From Glandiceps talaboti (taxonomy: Eukaryota; Hemichordata; Enteropneusta; Spengelidae): DNA of 64,000 nucleotides. Numbering within the stretch: the first letter of the stretch is position 1; each line of letters begins with the position of its first letter. The DNA lies in contig NC_135549.1 in the NCBI RefSeq assembly GCF_964340395.1, positions 2,829,501 to 2,893,500 on the forward strand, given 5' to 3'. The position numbers were made by a program, and so were the translations under genes. Positions 1 through 35,474 of this stretch are shown piece after piece. The notes beneath the pieces were generated by a model. The model saw only the letters and a program-made list of their open reading frames with translations, was not told the origin of the DNA and made no database searches.

Positions 1-3000
1 TTTGGACCCGACCCACAATTTTGGAAGTGACAGGTCATAGATGACCCACACTAACATTGTATGGTGAAAGCATAGACACTGGACTTCTCCATTGTCTATG
101 GTGAAAGTACATGTACATGTATAGAACTGGTATTTGACTGTACAGTTGTATAATGATGTATTATTATTGGTGACAGACTGTGATAGCTGAGTCCTCATTA
201 TATCCTATTTAGATAGACAATCTCTCATAAATATTTGATTTTAGTACTGTTGGGCCCTACTACACCCTACTTAAAAGTCACTCAATAGAGTGAACCACAA
301 CTGTACAAATGGTAGGGAACTTTCTAATTAAGCTAATTGAACATGCAAAACCAAAGAGGTCACAACACTTTTTACAAGAGAAATTCTTACAATGTGTCTA
401 TATAACCCTTATTGCTAGGGGAATCTATCGCCAATGTGACAATAAAAAGGAGGCTTTTCCAGCACATTACCTATGGCACCCCTAGGTAGTATTCAGTATG
501 GTGTATCTAATCTCAGCTATTGTTATCACTGTGTCTTTGTTCTGTGCAAGGAAAAGAATGTGAATGTGAACTAAGTATGCAATGGAACAATGTGATTACA
601 CTTTGGCCTGGCTGTGTAAACTTGCAACTCTGTAGGTACACTATTGTTGTACAACAATTGCAGTAAATGACACCTAGATTGCTATCAAAACCAATGACCT
701 TCAGTATCTTTAAGTAAACAATCACTCAAATGTAATTACCATACTAAAAAGTTTTCATTCAATTTGATAATTGTAAAACTATTTTATTTGCATGTGTACT
801 TTCCTCTGTCTTCTGTTGCTTATCATCATAATTCTAAATTGGATTGTCCTTCTGAGTTTACGACCTTTAAAGATGTCACTGTATATACCCCCCCCACCCA
901 CTACCCTTGATATACCCCCTTCCCCTTCCCAATGGCTGAAAACCCCTAATCATGGTCTCTTGTCAGCTGAAAATAATCCTTAGAATGGATAGATGTATAT
1001 GAACCTGAGCAGCACACCTCTATCTAATAGTATAGACCTGAGATTAGCGGTATTCCATCCATGAACAAATGTAAAGGCAATCTGATTATGTTGACCCTTA
1101 CTTTACCACCTTTGCAAGAAGCAATGAGGGTAACTTCTCTCCTTCAGCATGGATATACATGATTGTACATAACAGTATTATTAACAGTGCAGTACAAAAC
1201 ATGTTTAATTCTCAGTTAACACACTTTGCTGTACACTACATGTATACATTTTCACTATGAAGCTGACTTCATTAATCAAGTAGATATGAATAAACATGTA
1301 CTTTCATGAATAATTAATAATTATAAAACTTAGACACAGTGACACCAGTGCAGTGAATACATAATCATACTTCATACGAATACAATTATAATGACTATTC
1401 CACACTGGTATGTAGTGCATCATTTTATTTCTATATTTGTGACACAAAAACAAACAAATTCTGGAAAGAAAATTAAAAGATCATGCTCTAAATCACACCA
1501 CAATTTATTCATTCCGATTGATCTCTGAATTTGAAAGGATTTCCTAATTAAAGATGATTACACTTTAAGTTTTAGTGATGATAATTACAGGAATATGATT
1601 TTGAACAGAAAAATATGTGCTCGTGAAAGGATGGCAAATATAAGAAACTTCAAAGTTAGTAGATTTAGTATAGTTTGAATTGTAATAATGTATTCTGAAA
1701 ACTGCATTAATGTTGTTGTACATTCCCTCTCTGCAATATACACATAGCTTCTCGAGAGTGAAGCATGTTTTTGTGCATGTAGGTTCAGTGTGTATACATG
1801 CAATACGTGTGCATGCATTGCGTGCATGTGTGCTTGTATAGGTCAGGGTGGATATGTGAGTGGGAGATTACTAATTAAATTTGTTACAAAATCTTCATTT
1901 CATTTTTAAAAATGCAAAGGCTGTATAATGCATCTAAAATGTACAACAATGTTGTCCTTGATCATTCTGTTTCCCAAGCCCAAATTTGGAACATTAATTG
2001 ATGTCTTTTGGAACATGACCAAAGAGCCCCTGAAACCTGACATTTCAAAAGTTAACATAGCATACATTTAAGCATTGTAATACTAACATGTAACTGTATC
2101 CATATCAACACCCTGCATTCTAAAACAGGTAGTGTGGTTCAAAGCTGAACAATGAATCTCCAGCCCATTACATAAAGTAGGCAACCTGGTATAGCACATT
2201 ATACCCATATAAGGACTATCCCTGTAATTAACATATCTAATTTCACTTGTATGCAGGCAGTAAGGTCAGAGTTCTTTTTAATGTCCCTTTGACCAAGTGT
2301 TGCTTAAAGTTGACAAAGTGTTCCATTAGAAAGCTTAAAATTGGGATCATTTAATTTGCAAAATGTTCGATGGTAACCTAACGTACATATACATGTAGTT
2401 ACATTATGAAGAAAACAAACGTGGGGGAATCATGTCTTGCATATATATACATGAATGATTCTTCATGATCCATTGATTCAAGTTTTATCATTCAGCTAAT
2501 CTGTCAAATCACATGATATAATATATGAATACATCATGTGGTGTGGAATGTAAAAGTACCTTGGAAAATACCTGTTTGCAATACCTGTACATGGCATTCT
2601 AGTGTCTTTTCAACTGTCACGGTATTGCCTAGCAGACTGAGTCTGAAATAATAGTAATGTGCTGCCATCCATCACAAACCTATCTAATTAATAGTATCAG
2701 TGTGCTGGCTGATCCTGACTCCTTTGACTCTTTCCACTCAACAATCTGATTAAAATCAGGGAAGCGGCGACACTCTGAACAAAAGCAAATGACACAAAGC
2801 GATGGAAATAGTGGTAAATAAAGCATTTAGATGCTGTCACCACATCAGATTTGCATCAGATCGTCCTCACAACTGAGACAAAAGGGGACATTGGTCAAGA
2901 GTAACCACAGAGATAATTGACAGTACTGTAAAACTATCTCAGCCATGTCCTCATTAGTCAAGACCACTTTTCATGAACACCATATGACGTCTATAGATGC

Positions 3001-4400
3001 ACACTCATTAAATCAATACAAAGTGTCCTCTACATATCTTTGTTTTTTTTGAAAATATAAACACAGTAAATTTCTTGAATGTATGCCAGGTTCCACATAG
3101 GTTGGGATTCAAGTTGTTAGAAGGCCAGGTGCTTCTACATATCTTGAAGTTTACTTCACAAAATATAAACACAGTAAATTTCCTGAATGTGTGCAAGGTT
3201 CCATCAAGGCTAAAATTGGTAGACTGCCAGGTATGTGACCCTTACACTTTCTGTTGGTGTACATGTGTACAATGTACACACATACAGGAACATGTGTGGA
3301 TGTCACAGTACATTGCATGAATTGGTGGAAATGGATTCTGTAGGAGTTAATGTCCTCACACTCTTCAGTGGCATATCTTGAATTAAAGAGGATACATAAT
3401 GAGGTTACATGGTGCTTTGAAAGTTAAGGAGAAACGTGTGTCATGAATGTCAATAATATGTGATGTGGGAGCCCTTGAGAGTTTTAACATGACACAAACT
3501 TGTACTTACATGTAATTGTTAAAATCTTCTAAAGAGACTCTGCTTTTTGTGCAGTGCATACATCTGGGTTATACATCATGATGTATATGTAGCACCAAGA
3601 ATTTCAGGACCAAAAAAAAGTGCAAGTTGATGGCATGTAACTATAAACAATGGATCATTTCCATCTAAATACAGGGATTGTTTTTATTGAAACAGTTCTA
3701 CATGTACACTAGGACTGATGCATTTACTTCAACATGTGATACTTTAATGGGACTAAAACCTAACCACAGTCCAAGGCTGTGGTTTCAGTAGATTTAACTT
3801 ATAGTATATTACTTCAGCACAGGAAGTCCATTTGTACATGTTCACATGCACGTATAAATGAAATGTACAGAACAGGCACTGTTATGTTGTGTAGTGTGAT
3901 AACATTATATGAATACTTCTAAACTGTGTGTGGCCATGCAGTAGACCATTCAGCATTTACAAATGTACATTAGGCTTCTCTTGGATTTTAAAGTGCTGTA
4001 TTGTGTGGCCTATTAAAGCTGCCCGGAAGTTTTTCCAAGACTGATTTTATCAGACACAGTGTTGTATGTCTTTACAAATGTGTTTATTGTTGTGCAAAGG
4101 CAAGGAAGTAAAGGCAAACAACCTACATGTATGAAAGGGAATCACACCTACAATGTACCTGTATGTAGCACAGTGTTGTTTATTGTAAATTACAGCATAA
4201 ACAATGAACTAGTTTGTGACAATGCCAAGACAGCATGGCCTTTATGTTTAAACTACGTACTGTACAACAGGAAAATATTAGTTCCAGGCTAAAACCAATC
4301 AAATTCCATTATTTGTACATTAATTTTTTTTATTCTATTATATACATTTTGTAACAAAAGTCTATAAAGTTATTATGTGTATTTTATTTGCTCTCCTCAG
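1..4400. other. Region upstream of the first recognised DUF229 exon; no convincing gene
   Basis: AT-rich sequence with no exon I can support. The DUF229 protein starting at 4401 lacks its N-terminus, so one or more 5' exons should lie here or beyond the window edge, but none is recognisable. A partial 108-bp duplication lies at 3028-3240 and is listed separately. Confidence 0.5.
3028..3240. repeat. Partial tandem duplication, about 108-bp period
   Basis: The segment with 'aaatataaacacagtaaatt' at 3053 recurs at 3161 with substitutions, followed in both copies by a related stretch ('ggttccacatagg' and 'ggttccatcaagg'). This looks like an old local duplication with no coding meaning. Confidence 0.6.
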
Positions 4401-27528
<23,128 letters not shown>

Positions 27529-27936
27529 TTTCTTGGCCTTAGAACTACATCTCATTTCCTGTAGTAATCATCACTGGACAGTACTTACACACTGAATCTG
27601 TGAATCCACTACTAGAATATAACTTGAAGACTTTATAATTGGTCCCGTCTGACTCTCCAACAATTGAACAGAGAGAATGTCTATGTTCCAAGGCCAAAGA
27701 GAAGAATAGTAATTTAAGTGGGACTAAAAAAGCATAATGGCAAAACCCATGGAATAATACCTTATGTAAAGTGATTGGAAGTGTTATAATGACAACTCAA
27801 TATTTTGATTTGCAATACACAGATGAGAGTAAAGAAGAGGAACTGTCCTCTTTCAAGCTATGTATTGAATTCTTAGGTAGCCATATTGCCATTTATTAAT
27901 ACTGTCTTGTTGTTTTGTGTTGGGGGTTTGGGGTTG

Positions 27937-28190
27937 GGTTGATAAATTGATAAATGACTTTATCAATTATACCAATGGTTAATGGGGGGGGGGGGGGGTT
28001 GATAAATGACTTTATCATTTATACCAATGGTTAATGGGGGGGGGGGGGGGGGGTTGATAAATTGATAAATGACTTTATCAATTATACCAATGGTTAATGG
28101 GGGGGGGGGGGGTTGATAAATTGATAAATGACTTTATCAATTATACCAATGGTTAATGGGGGGGGGGGGTTTTGATAAATTGATAAACAT
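27937..28190. repeat. G-tract minisatellite, four to five units
   Basis: Unit of about 62 bp holding 'ttgataaatgactttatcaa' (self-complementary arms around TGAC), then 'ttataccaatggttaat' and a poly-G run. Four G runs of 15, 18, 14 and 12 bases were counted. About 410 bp after the DUF229 stop codon, plausibly inside its 3' UTR. Confidence 0.93.
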
Positions 28191-31160
28191 TTCAATTTAT
28201 AAGTAATGTTGATACAGGTATGGTGTAGTTACTGAGTTTATGACAATCAAATCTAAACATGGTGTTAAAATAGTTTGTGTACTCCTGACAAATTGGTTGA
28301 AACTATTTCATTTCAACCAATTCTTTTTGCATCAAAATACATTTAATTGACATTCATACTATTTTAAGCCATGTTATTTTCAAGTTCATTTACATTGCAT
28401 ATTTAGTTAGGTAATCAAAAGACAATGAACCTTTGCATTTTCTACTGTATGTGTATAAACTGTTCAATTTAGGTCAACCTACTCTGAAACCAGGCCACAG
28501 TTAATTTACTAACTGCTTGTAATATTATAGATATATAGACATTTTCCTATAATATTTTTACTTGGAATTTTTGTACAATTTAATTAGTGCCTATAAATGC
28601 TTCTAAACAGAAAGTATTCACCAGAAGACTATATACATAACATTTGATCAGTTAATGATCAAAACTGATGATTTGAGAAGCTTAGGTTGTTTTACTTGCT
28701 AGATAAAAGAGTACTTTTACTGTTGAACACACCAGAATTGTGATTGAAGGGAGAGTTTGTCTACATTATTTCAACTTTTCAGTTGGATTTCTCAGTAACA
28801 ATCTTGATAAGTTGAACAGCAAAAGTGTTTTTAGTAAGTAAAATAACAACCTCATTTTGCCAAATAATCAACTTTGATTATAAAATGTAAATAAGTTACC
28901 TGTAGTCTTTTGGCGAATGATTCCTGTTTTAGCTGTCATTTTTATGGTAAAACCTTCAATGAAAGGAATTTTACTATTGTATGAACTCAAACTTGAATTA
29001 ATGAATATGAAGATATAATACCAATATAAACAAAACTCACAATTGGAAATTAAATAGTCCATGGAATGTTTCAAGTCTACAAGACTTATTCATCTGGTAA
29101 CAATGGTGACTTCTTGCTCTATACATAGACACAAATACTAACAAACTTAATTCAAGGTTAAATTTTTCATGCAATTAGTAATTGTGAAGGAAACATCAAG
29201 TGTTTTCATTTTCTAACCAAATCAAAAAAACTAGGCAGCTGTAAGTACCTGTTGTATTCTACTAAGAAAATATGCCAAGGGGGAATCTTATGTTGAAAAA
29301 TAATTTACATTTTGAAATTTGAAATAAATTTAGTATGATTAGAGTCTATATATGGAATCACACATTCTTGTTTTCTGACAAACAAACAATTAATTTGTAA
29401 ATGTGAGATAATTTTTAAAGCGGCCATGGAATGAGCATGTCAATCAACTCCAGCAATATCAGCCTTTTGATTTGAACTATTAAAGATACACTGGTCTCCA
29501 GGTATGGACAGGTTAAACATTACCATGATGTTTGCTCTCTCTAAGATTTGTGTCTCTTAAATTCAAACTGTCAAACGTCAGATTGTCTACCCATTCAAAT
29601 TTAACTCAAACCAAATCAAAATAATGACATTTTGTACAACACTTACAGCAATCAGTGATACTTAACTGTAGATTATTGTACATGTAAACTCTCTCAAAGA
29701 GATGTAACTTAAGTCTTGTTTTAAAAACCTAATACTTTGAGCTATGCTAAACAGTGCACCTCTACAGCAAGTTAGATGAATAATGTAGCCAGGAGATTAA
29801 GTTGTCTATTAAACCAGACAACAAAGAGAGAGACAAAAAATAGACAACCAGTGCACAATGTTTCTTTGATTTGTGTATATACATATGTACATCCTGTGAC
29901 CTTGTGTAGGTCTAGATACCAAACGTGATCAGACTAACAAAGCTACCCTGGAGGTGGTGTTTTGTCACTATGTATTCAGGAAGTCACATACACAGGTCAG
30001 AGTGGTACTGGTTGTTGTGAATGAGTTGTAAGTAGGGGTAGAATATAGTACATGTTTAGTGCATGACATCAAGGTGCAGAGTACAACTGTCAGCCGCTAC
30101 TGGTTAACACATGTACACAGTACAGTGCTTGATTTAAAATCTGTATTATAGTCTCATTATCGTTCAGTTTACAATAGTTCAGTAATACTTGCACTGAAGG
30201 AGGAGAGGGTCAGATCTTTTTAACTAAGGGCGTGAACAGAATTTTAAAATAATCTAATCTCATGGATTAAGAAATGATGGATAGCCAGTTTCTGACACTG
30301 CTTGTATTTCATTTCTGAGGTGTTGTCACATAGTCTACTTCATTTCACTCCCCAAATACTCAGTAAACTGGCTAGTAAATTTCACATCTAACATCTGCCA
30401 AACAACAGACATTGATTCAACTTCTTTCATTTGTTTGTTCTGATACTAGCTCCCATGTATATAACTCTTGTAGGAAAGAAAACTAAAATATTTATTCAAA
30501 TCATTAACTCACATATAAAATCTTTCTACCAAAACTTTAGTAGAACTATTGTTGTTGTCTACCATGGACATATACATAAACAAATGTCTATCTTGTGGTA
30601 AACCTGTGATAGAGGGCGCTATCCAAATGGGAAAGTGACAGCATTATTTCATGGTGCCAAATTTTACACTGAAATACTCCTGATTGAAATCCTTTGAAAT
30701 GTTTAATGTTTTATCAACGTTGGAGAAGTTTTATTCATTATGACTATTTTGTAATTTTCATACTTGTGTATGAATTCTTATTGATCCCTTTTGTGATAAC
30801 TATTTTAATGTTATTTATACAGAAATCAATGCAGAAAGTAAACTGGTGCTATACTTTTAATTTTCATTATTTACAATATTTTGATAATGTATTTATTAAA
30901 TGAAGATATTTTAGAAGGGAATGTTTATACTTGAATAATATTAAGCATGTAAATATTGATTATATAGAATTACTAATAAATACGTGATATGCAAGAAAAT
31001 GACTAGAATTTGTATGTTTTCTTTGAATAGTGTATTTCTATGTTTGTTTTTGTATGTATGCATACACATGATGTGTACCATGTGTACTTTTTGTGTGGAC
31101 ATTTGTGCCTGTGTGAATTGGCATGTACAATCATTCATATTAACGTGTGCATGGGATGTC

Positions 31161-31965
31161 ATGCCAAGTCAGACTTATTTAGTACACTTGTATTAATTAC
31201 TGCCATCAACTGACAGAAAAAGTCCAATCAGACTTATTTTTGCATTTAGCACACTTGTATTTATTACTGCTATCAACTTAAAGGAAAAATCCAGTCAGAC
31301 TTATTTCTGCATTTAGTACACTTGTATTGATTACTGCTATCAACTTAAAGGAAAAGTCCAGTCAGACTTATTTCTGCATTTAGCACACTTGTGTTGATTA
31401 CTGCTATCAACTTAAAGGAAAAGTCCAGTCAGACTTATTTCTGCATTTAGTACACTTGTAATGATTACTGCTATCAACTTAAAGGAAAAGTCCAGTCAGA
31501 CTTATTTCTGCCTTTAGTACACTTGTATTGATTACTGCTATCAACTTAAAGGAAAAGTCCAGTCAGACTTATTTCTGTCTTTAGTACACTTGTATTGGTT
31601 ACTGCTATCAACTTAAAGGAAAAGTCCAGTCAGACTTATTTCTGCCTTTAGTACACTTGTATTGATAACTGCTATCAACTTAAAAGGAAAAGTCCAGTCA
31701 GACTTATTTCTACCTTTAGTACACTTGTATTGATTACTGCTATCAACTTAAAGGAAAAGTCCAGTCAGACTTATTTCTGCATTTAGCACACTTGTATTGA
31801 TTACTGCTACCAACTGATGGAAAAAGTCCAGTCAGACTTATTTCTGCATTTAGCACACTTGTATTGATTACTGCTACCAACTGATGGAAAAAGTCCAGTC
31901 AGACTTATTTCTGCATTTAGTACACTTGTATTGATTACTGCTATCAACTGACAGGAAAAGCCCTT
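31161..31965. repeat. 67-bp minisatellite, about 12 copies
   Basis: Repeating module 'cagtcagacttatttctgca' followed by 'tttagtacacttgtattgat' and 'tactgctatcaacttaaagg'. The period is 67 bp at 31297 and 31364; the first unit is shorter. Copies are highly similar. Confidence 0.95.
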
Positions 31966-32397
31966 ATCTCTGCTTTTATTGATTTATAATTTTCATATGT
32001 ATAATTCATACCAAGGAGATATTCCTGATTATAATGCATAAGTGCAATGATATATGACCTTTCAAGGCAAAAGATTAATGATATTGGAGTTGATATGATC
32101 TTTCAAGGCAACATTGGAATATTAATGATATTGGAGTAATTAAAGTAGTAGCCCTTCCAGCAGTGATGTGAAGTCCTGTTACCAATCATTACGTTGTAGT
32201 ATGGTCAAATAAGTGTCTTCACTTTGAATATCTGGATATATATATAAATATACCATAGTATTCACTAATTTGGTGTAACATCTCAGAATGGATGTAAAAA
32301 GAGTTTTAAAACATCTGCAAGCAGTCCTGACTATATTTTGAATATTGATTTTTAGCTTAATCTGTTCATAATGTTTGCTTTATGCATGGAAAGACTT

Positions 32398-32576
32398 TTA
32401 TCTTCGGACAACTCGAAGCATGGAAACTACCGGGGTAGGCAAACTATGATTTGTGGACTTTAAGTCGATGCCATCGTCGCCCTCTGGTGGCAGAAAACAG
32501 AATCGCTTCATCAGATTCGCGAAGACCAAGAATATCTCTTGTTCAGCTAACTGTTTTGCTACACACAGCCTAGGTC
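32398..32576 (-). CDS. P450 exon 3 (haem-binding exon)
   Basis: Minus-strand acceptor 'ctacttacag' precedes 32576. Encodes PRLCVAKQLAEQEIFLVF to SMLRVVRR, then TAA. Completes the FSVG-PRLC haem motif begun in exon 2. Confidence 0.9.
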
Positions 32577-33249
32577 CTGTAAGTAGATATATGTATAAAG
32601 AAACCACAATGAGTTAACGATCGATCATATTAAAAAGAATATATATGATTTAAAACTGATGAAGTAAAATGATGCATAAAATCATACTCCACTCTGACAT
32701 TAAATTCTTGTCAACAAAGTCGATGTCACTTTGTGAATCAAAGTGTGCAATTATCTGAAATATTATGAACCACTTATGAATATCCATGCTGAGAAGAAGA
32801 AGATGATGATGATGGTGGTGGTGGTGGTGGTGGTGGTGGTGATGATGATGATGATGATGATGATGATTACTTCTTACCTACAAAGCTTTGAACGGCACCG
32901 CACCTGACTACCTCACTACACTCATCGAACTTAATAAACCAACCAGATCTCTCCGCTCAAGTGACAAAGTTTCTCTTAAAACTCCACGAACAAGACTCAG
33001 ATTCTATGGTGATCGTTCTTTCTCATATGCCGCTGCTACCTTGTGGAATGATCTTCCAAGTCATATTCGTTCAGCATCAAGTACTGAAATTTTCAAATCT
33101 AGGCTAAAGACCTACTTTTTTTGAGAGAGCATATTTAAGTGACACTTTGTAAAGCGCCAGTGAACATTTTAAATGGATACCAGGCGCTATATAAATCTGT
33201 TATCATATCATATCATATCATATCATATCATATCATATCGTATCATATC

Positions 33250-33317
<68 letters not shown>

Positions 33318-33388
33318 GATGATGATGACGACGATGGTGGTGGTGGTGGTGGTGGTGGTGGTGGTGGTGGTGGTGGTGGTGGTGGTGG

Positions 33389-33467
<79 letters not shown>

Positions 33468-35461
33468 GATGATGATGATGAGGAGGAGGAGGAGGAGGAG
33501 GAGGAGGAGGAGGAGGACGATGGCATAAAGATACGGTAGCAATCTCAGTACCTGGTACTAACATATCATTTTCACCTTAAAAGAATTAATATTACAAAGT
33601 AAATCCCACGTCTTACCGACAGAAAACGGCATAAATCCCTCTCGTACGACAAACTTGCCATCTTCTATCCACTGATTTGGCTCAAACACTTGTGGGTTCT
33701 TCCAATATCGTTCAGCCATATGTACAGAGTGTAAATTTGCAATTACCATCGTATTCTTCGGAATGTCAAAACCTCGGAAACGTATGTCGGCAGAGGTGGC
33801 ATGATAAACTCCAATTGGATTGCACATTTTATGTCGTATTACCTCATTTATGCAAGCAGTCGTGTACGGTAATTGTCTGCGTTCAGAGATTTGTATCCAT
33901 GTTTCATTATCTGTATGTCCTTCATCTAACTCTCGCTGCACTGATTTTTGGATCCGCTGATGATCGGCCATATACAAAAACATCCACGTTATTGCCAAAG
34001 GTAAACTTGAAGTTGCAGTATGTAGCAGATTACCAAATTCCCCTGCCAAGGACGAGGCATCTAAATTTTCCAGTCGAAAATCAGCACCAGAGTCTGTTGC
34101 GTTCAGGAAAGTATCAAGTATATCTCTAGAATGCTTTGGATCAAGGCTATATTTATGATCTTCAATATGTCTGGCGGCCATCTCACGTGAAACGTCATGC
34201 ACTATTTCTGCTTTCTTCGTCATAAAAGCGAAATGTCGCGTAAAAAAATTGAAAGTGTTACGTAGTTTTGACATATAGTATGTCTGGCGTGTTTCCACAC
34301 AAATGTTGTTTTGTGCTGTGTTGTACAAATCACTGTCATAATCGTACCTAACATCATAAACGATCGATGTGATAACGTTACAGGTAAATTTCTTGACTTC
34401 AGTCAGAAAGTTTGGTATTTCACGCCCTTCTTTGCTGTCCAGAAGCCCGCAAAGATGTCCGATTTCTGCAAGACTTTTCACCTCTATTACCCCTGCGTCT
34501 TTATTTATACCAAAACGACGAAATGCCACTTTGTAAAGTGTTCTTAGTGTTTTCCACTTCTTATCTGGCTGTCGAGCAATAGTGTCTTCAACCGAAAAAT
34601 TAGAGAGAACGAAAAAAATATAGGACAATATATATTGGAGTTTTAAATATTGCGACCAAATATCGTCTAAATTGGCATAACAAACTGAATGTCGTCAATG
34701 TTTATATCCACAGTGTAGTCACCATCTCTTGAAGTTCAACACTTCTACGTCTTGATACTAATTACATGTAATATCCTAAAAACGTTCACATCAAGTATTT
34801 GACTGGTCAGCCTAGTACTACAGAAAGTCTCAGATGAAGTTGGATTGACCAAAATCACTTCTTTTTTTTCAAGTGTAAATAAAAAATATTCTGAGCAATT
34901 TCTCAAGTATTCATTTACATAAAACACATTTCTACATTGTTGTACATCACTGCAATCTTCCCAACAGTTTCTGACTGTAAGTTGCTCGACACACACACAC
35001 ACACACACATCACAGGGAGTATAGCAAGCACGTTTTTGTGATCATCATCAATAAAAAATAGTATGACGATTAGCTTGTCCTAGTCAGAAAATTTGATACA
35101 AGCTTAAGTACTACTCCAGAATTGTCATCTTTGGCACACTAAGGCTTATAAGCGTTGAAATGAACATACCTTCTCTTTTAACCATCGAATGGACGTCGTG
35201 TGGTCTTCCAGAAAACACACCTCCATTTTTTACAAAGGCCTCTCGTATCACTTCATAACTATTTAATACAATTGCTAGTTGACCACCTAGCTTCATAGCA
35301 AATACATCCCCATATCTTCGAGACATAGCAGTGCACCAATATCCTGAGTTGTCCTCAAGATACGGTAGAATACCAACAATTGGTGGCAGATGTTTTGGTC
35401 GATTTATCAACCACCATGTCACCAAAAAGACGACTGTGGATATTAGTATCTCTGTAATCAT
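32398..35461 (-). CDS. Cytochrome P450, CYP2-clan-like, 479 aa, three coding exons
   Basis: Exons on minus: 35461-35170, 34585-33617, 32576-32398; all junctions GT-AG and in phase. A haem monooxygenase, by family anchored in the ER by the N-terminal segment (residues 4-19), followed by Pro-rich HLPP. Visible motifs: C-helix WKTLR (W108, R112), K-helix EVIR (E345, R348), haem loop FSVGPRLCVA (418-427) with the haem-ligand Cys425. The stretch FRGFDIPKNTMVIANLHSVH matches CYP2/CYP1 proteins. Oddities: the I-helix reads TATSSLP (287-293) instead of (A/G)Gx(D/E)T(T/S), and the PERF-type motif reads PNQW (400-403). The start chosen is the only nearby ATG, 14 bases after a good acceptor ('cacctctgcag'), implying a 5' UTR intron. 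Length fits the family. The gene is divergent from the sulfotransferase 3.7 kb away. Confidence 0.9.
32811..32866. repeat. (GGT/GAT)n microsatellite
   Basis: Trinucleotide run directly abutting the 5'-truncated LINE fragment, inside P450 intron 2. Confidence 0.9.
32867..33210 (+). mobile_element. CR1/L2-like LINE 3' fragment
   Basis: One frame reads YKALNGTAPDYLTTLIELNK, then SLRSSDKVSLKTPRTRL, FYGDRSFSYAAATLWNDLPS and FKSRLKTYFF to a stop at 33124. This is the standard C-terminal tail of CR1/L2/Jockey-type ORF2 proteins (YKaLhGxAPxYL ... GdRsFs.aA..LWNdLP). The 3' UTR ends 'caggcgctatataaat' followed by a short tandem tail (ATCAT)n, also typical. Truncated at its 5' end and antisense within P450 intron 2. 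Confidence 0.88.
33206..33522. repeat. (ATCAT)n-(GAT)n-(GGT)n-(GAT)n-(GAG)n compound microsatellite
   Basis: The first block is the LINE tail; the remainder is a trinucleotide array of about 270 bp in P450 intron 2. Poly-Met, poly-His, poly-Ser and similar frames are artefacts. Confidence 0.96.
33617..34585 (-). CDS. P450 exon 2 (main catalytic exon)
   Basis: 969 bases. The acceptor is the AG within 'ggttgaag' (34587-34586) and the donor 'gtaaga' begins at 33616. Encodes residues 98-420 (D98 and G421 are split codons), from TIARQPDKKWKTLR to FMPFSV, with the I- and K-helices. This acceptor gives WKTLR in frame with exon 1. Confidence 0.88.
34586..35169. other. P450 intron 1
   Basis: A short (AC)n run lies near 34989-35010. 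Nothing else seen. Confidence 0.6.
35170..35461 (-). CDS. P450 exon 1 (membrane anchor)
   Basis: ATG at 35461-35459. Encodes MITEILISTVVFLVTWWLIN, then KHLPPIVGILPYL to GGVFSGRP and HSMVKRE. Donor 'gtatgt' begins at 35169. The frame is open further upstream but has no ATG there, and a polypyrimidine tract with CAG lies at 35475-35490, so a 5' UTR exon probably joins at 35474. Confidence 0.88.
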
Positions 35462-35474
35462 TTCTGGTTGATTA

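Larger units (their letters stand above)
27529..32397. other. Intergenic region between the convergent DUF229 and P450 genes (4.9 kb)
   Basis: The start is probably DUF229 3' untranslated sequence. It contains the G-tract minisatellite (27937-28190) and the 67-bp minisatellite (31161-31965). No gene-like frames otherwise. Confidence 0.6.

Noticed and set aside
792-983. Short ATG frame with a hydrophobic start (CTFLCLLLLIIIILNWIVLL), a candidate membrane-anchor exon of the DUF229 gene
   Set aside because: No suitable donor follows in the right phase, the tail is low-complexity Pro/Thr/Ser, and hydrophobic frames arise easily in AT-rich DNA.
33677-34547. Plus-strand frames opposite the P450
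   Set aside because: Shadows of P450 exon 2; no homology of their own.
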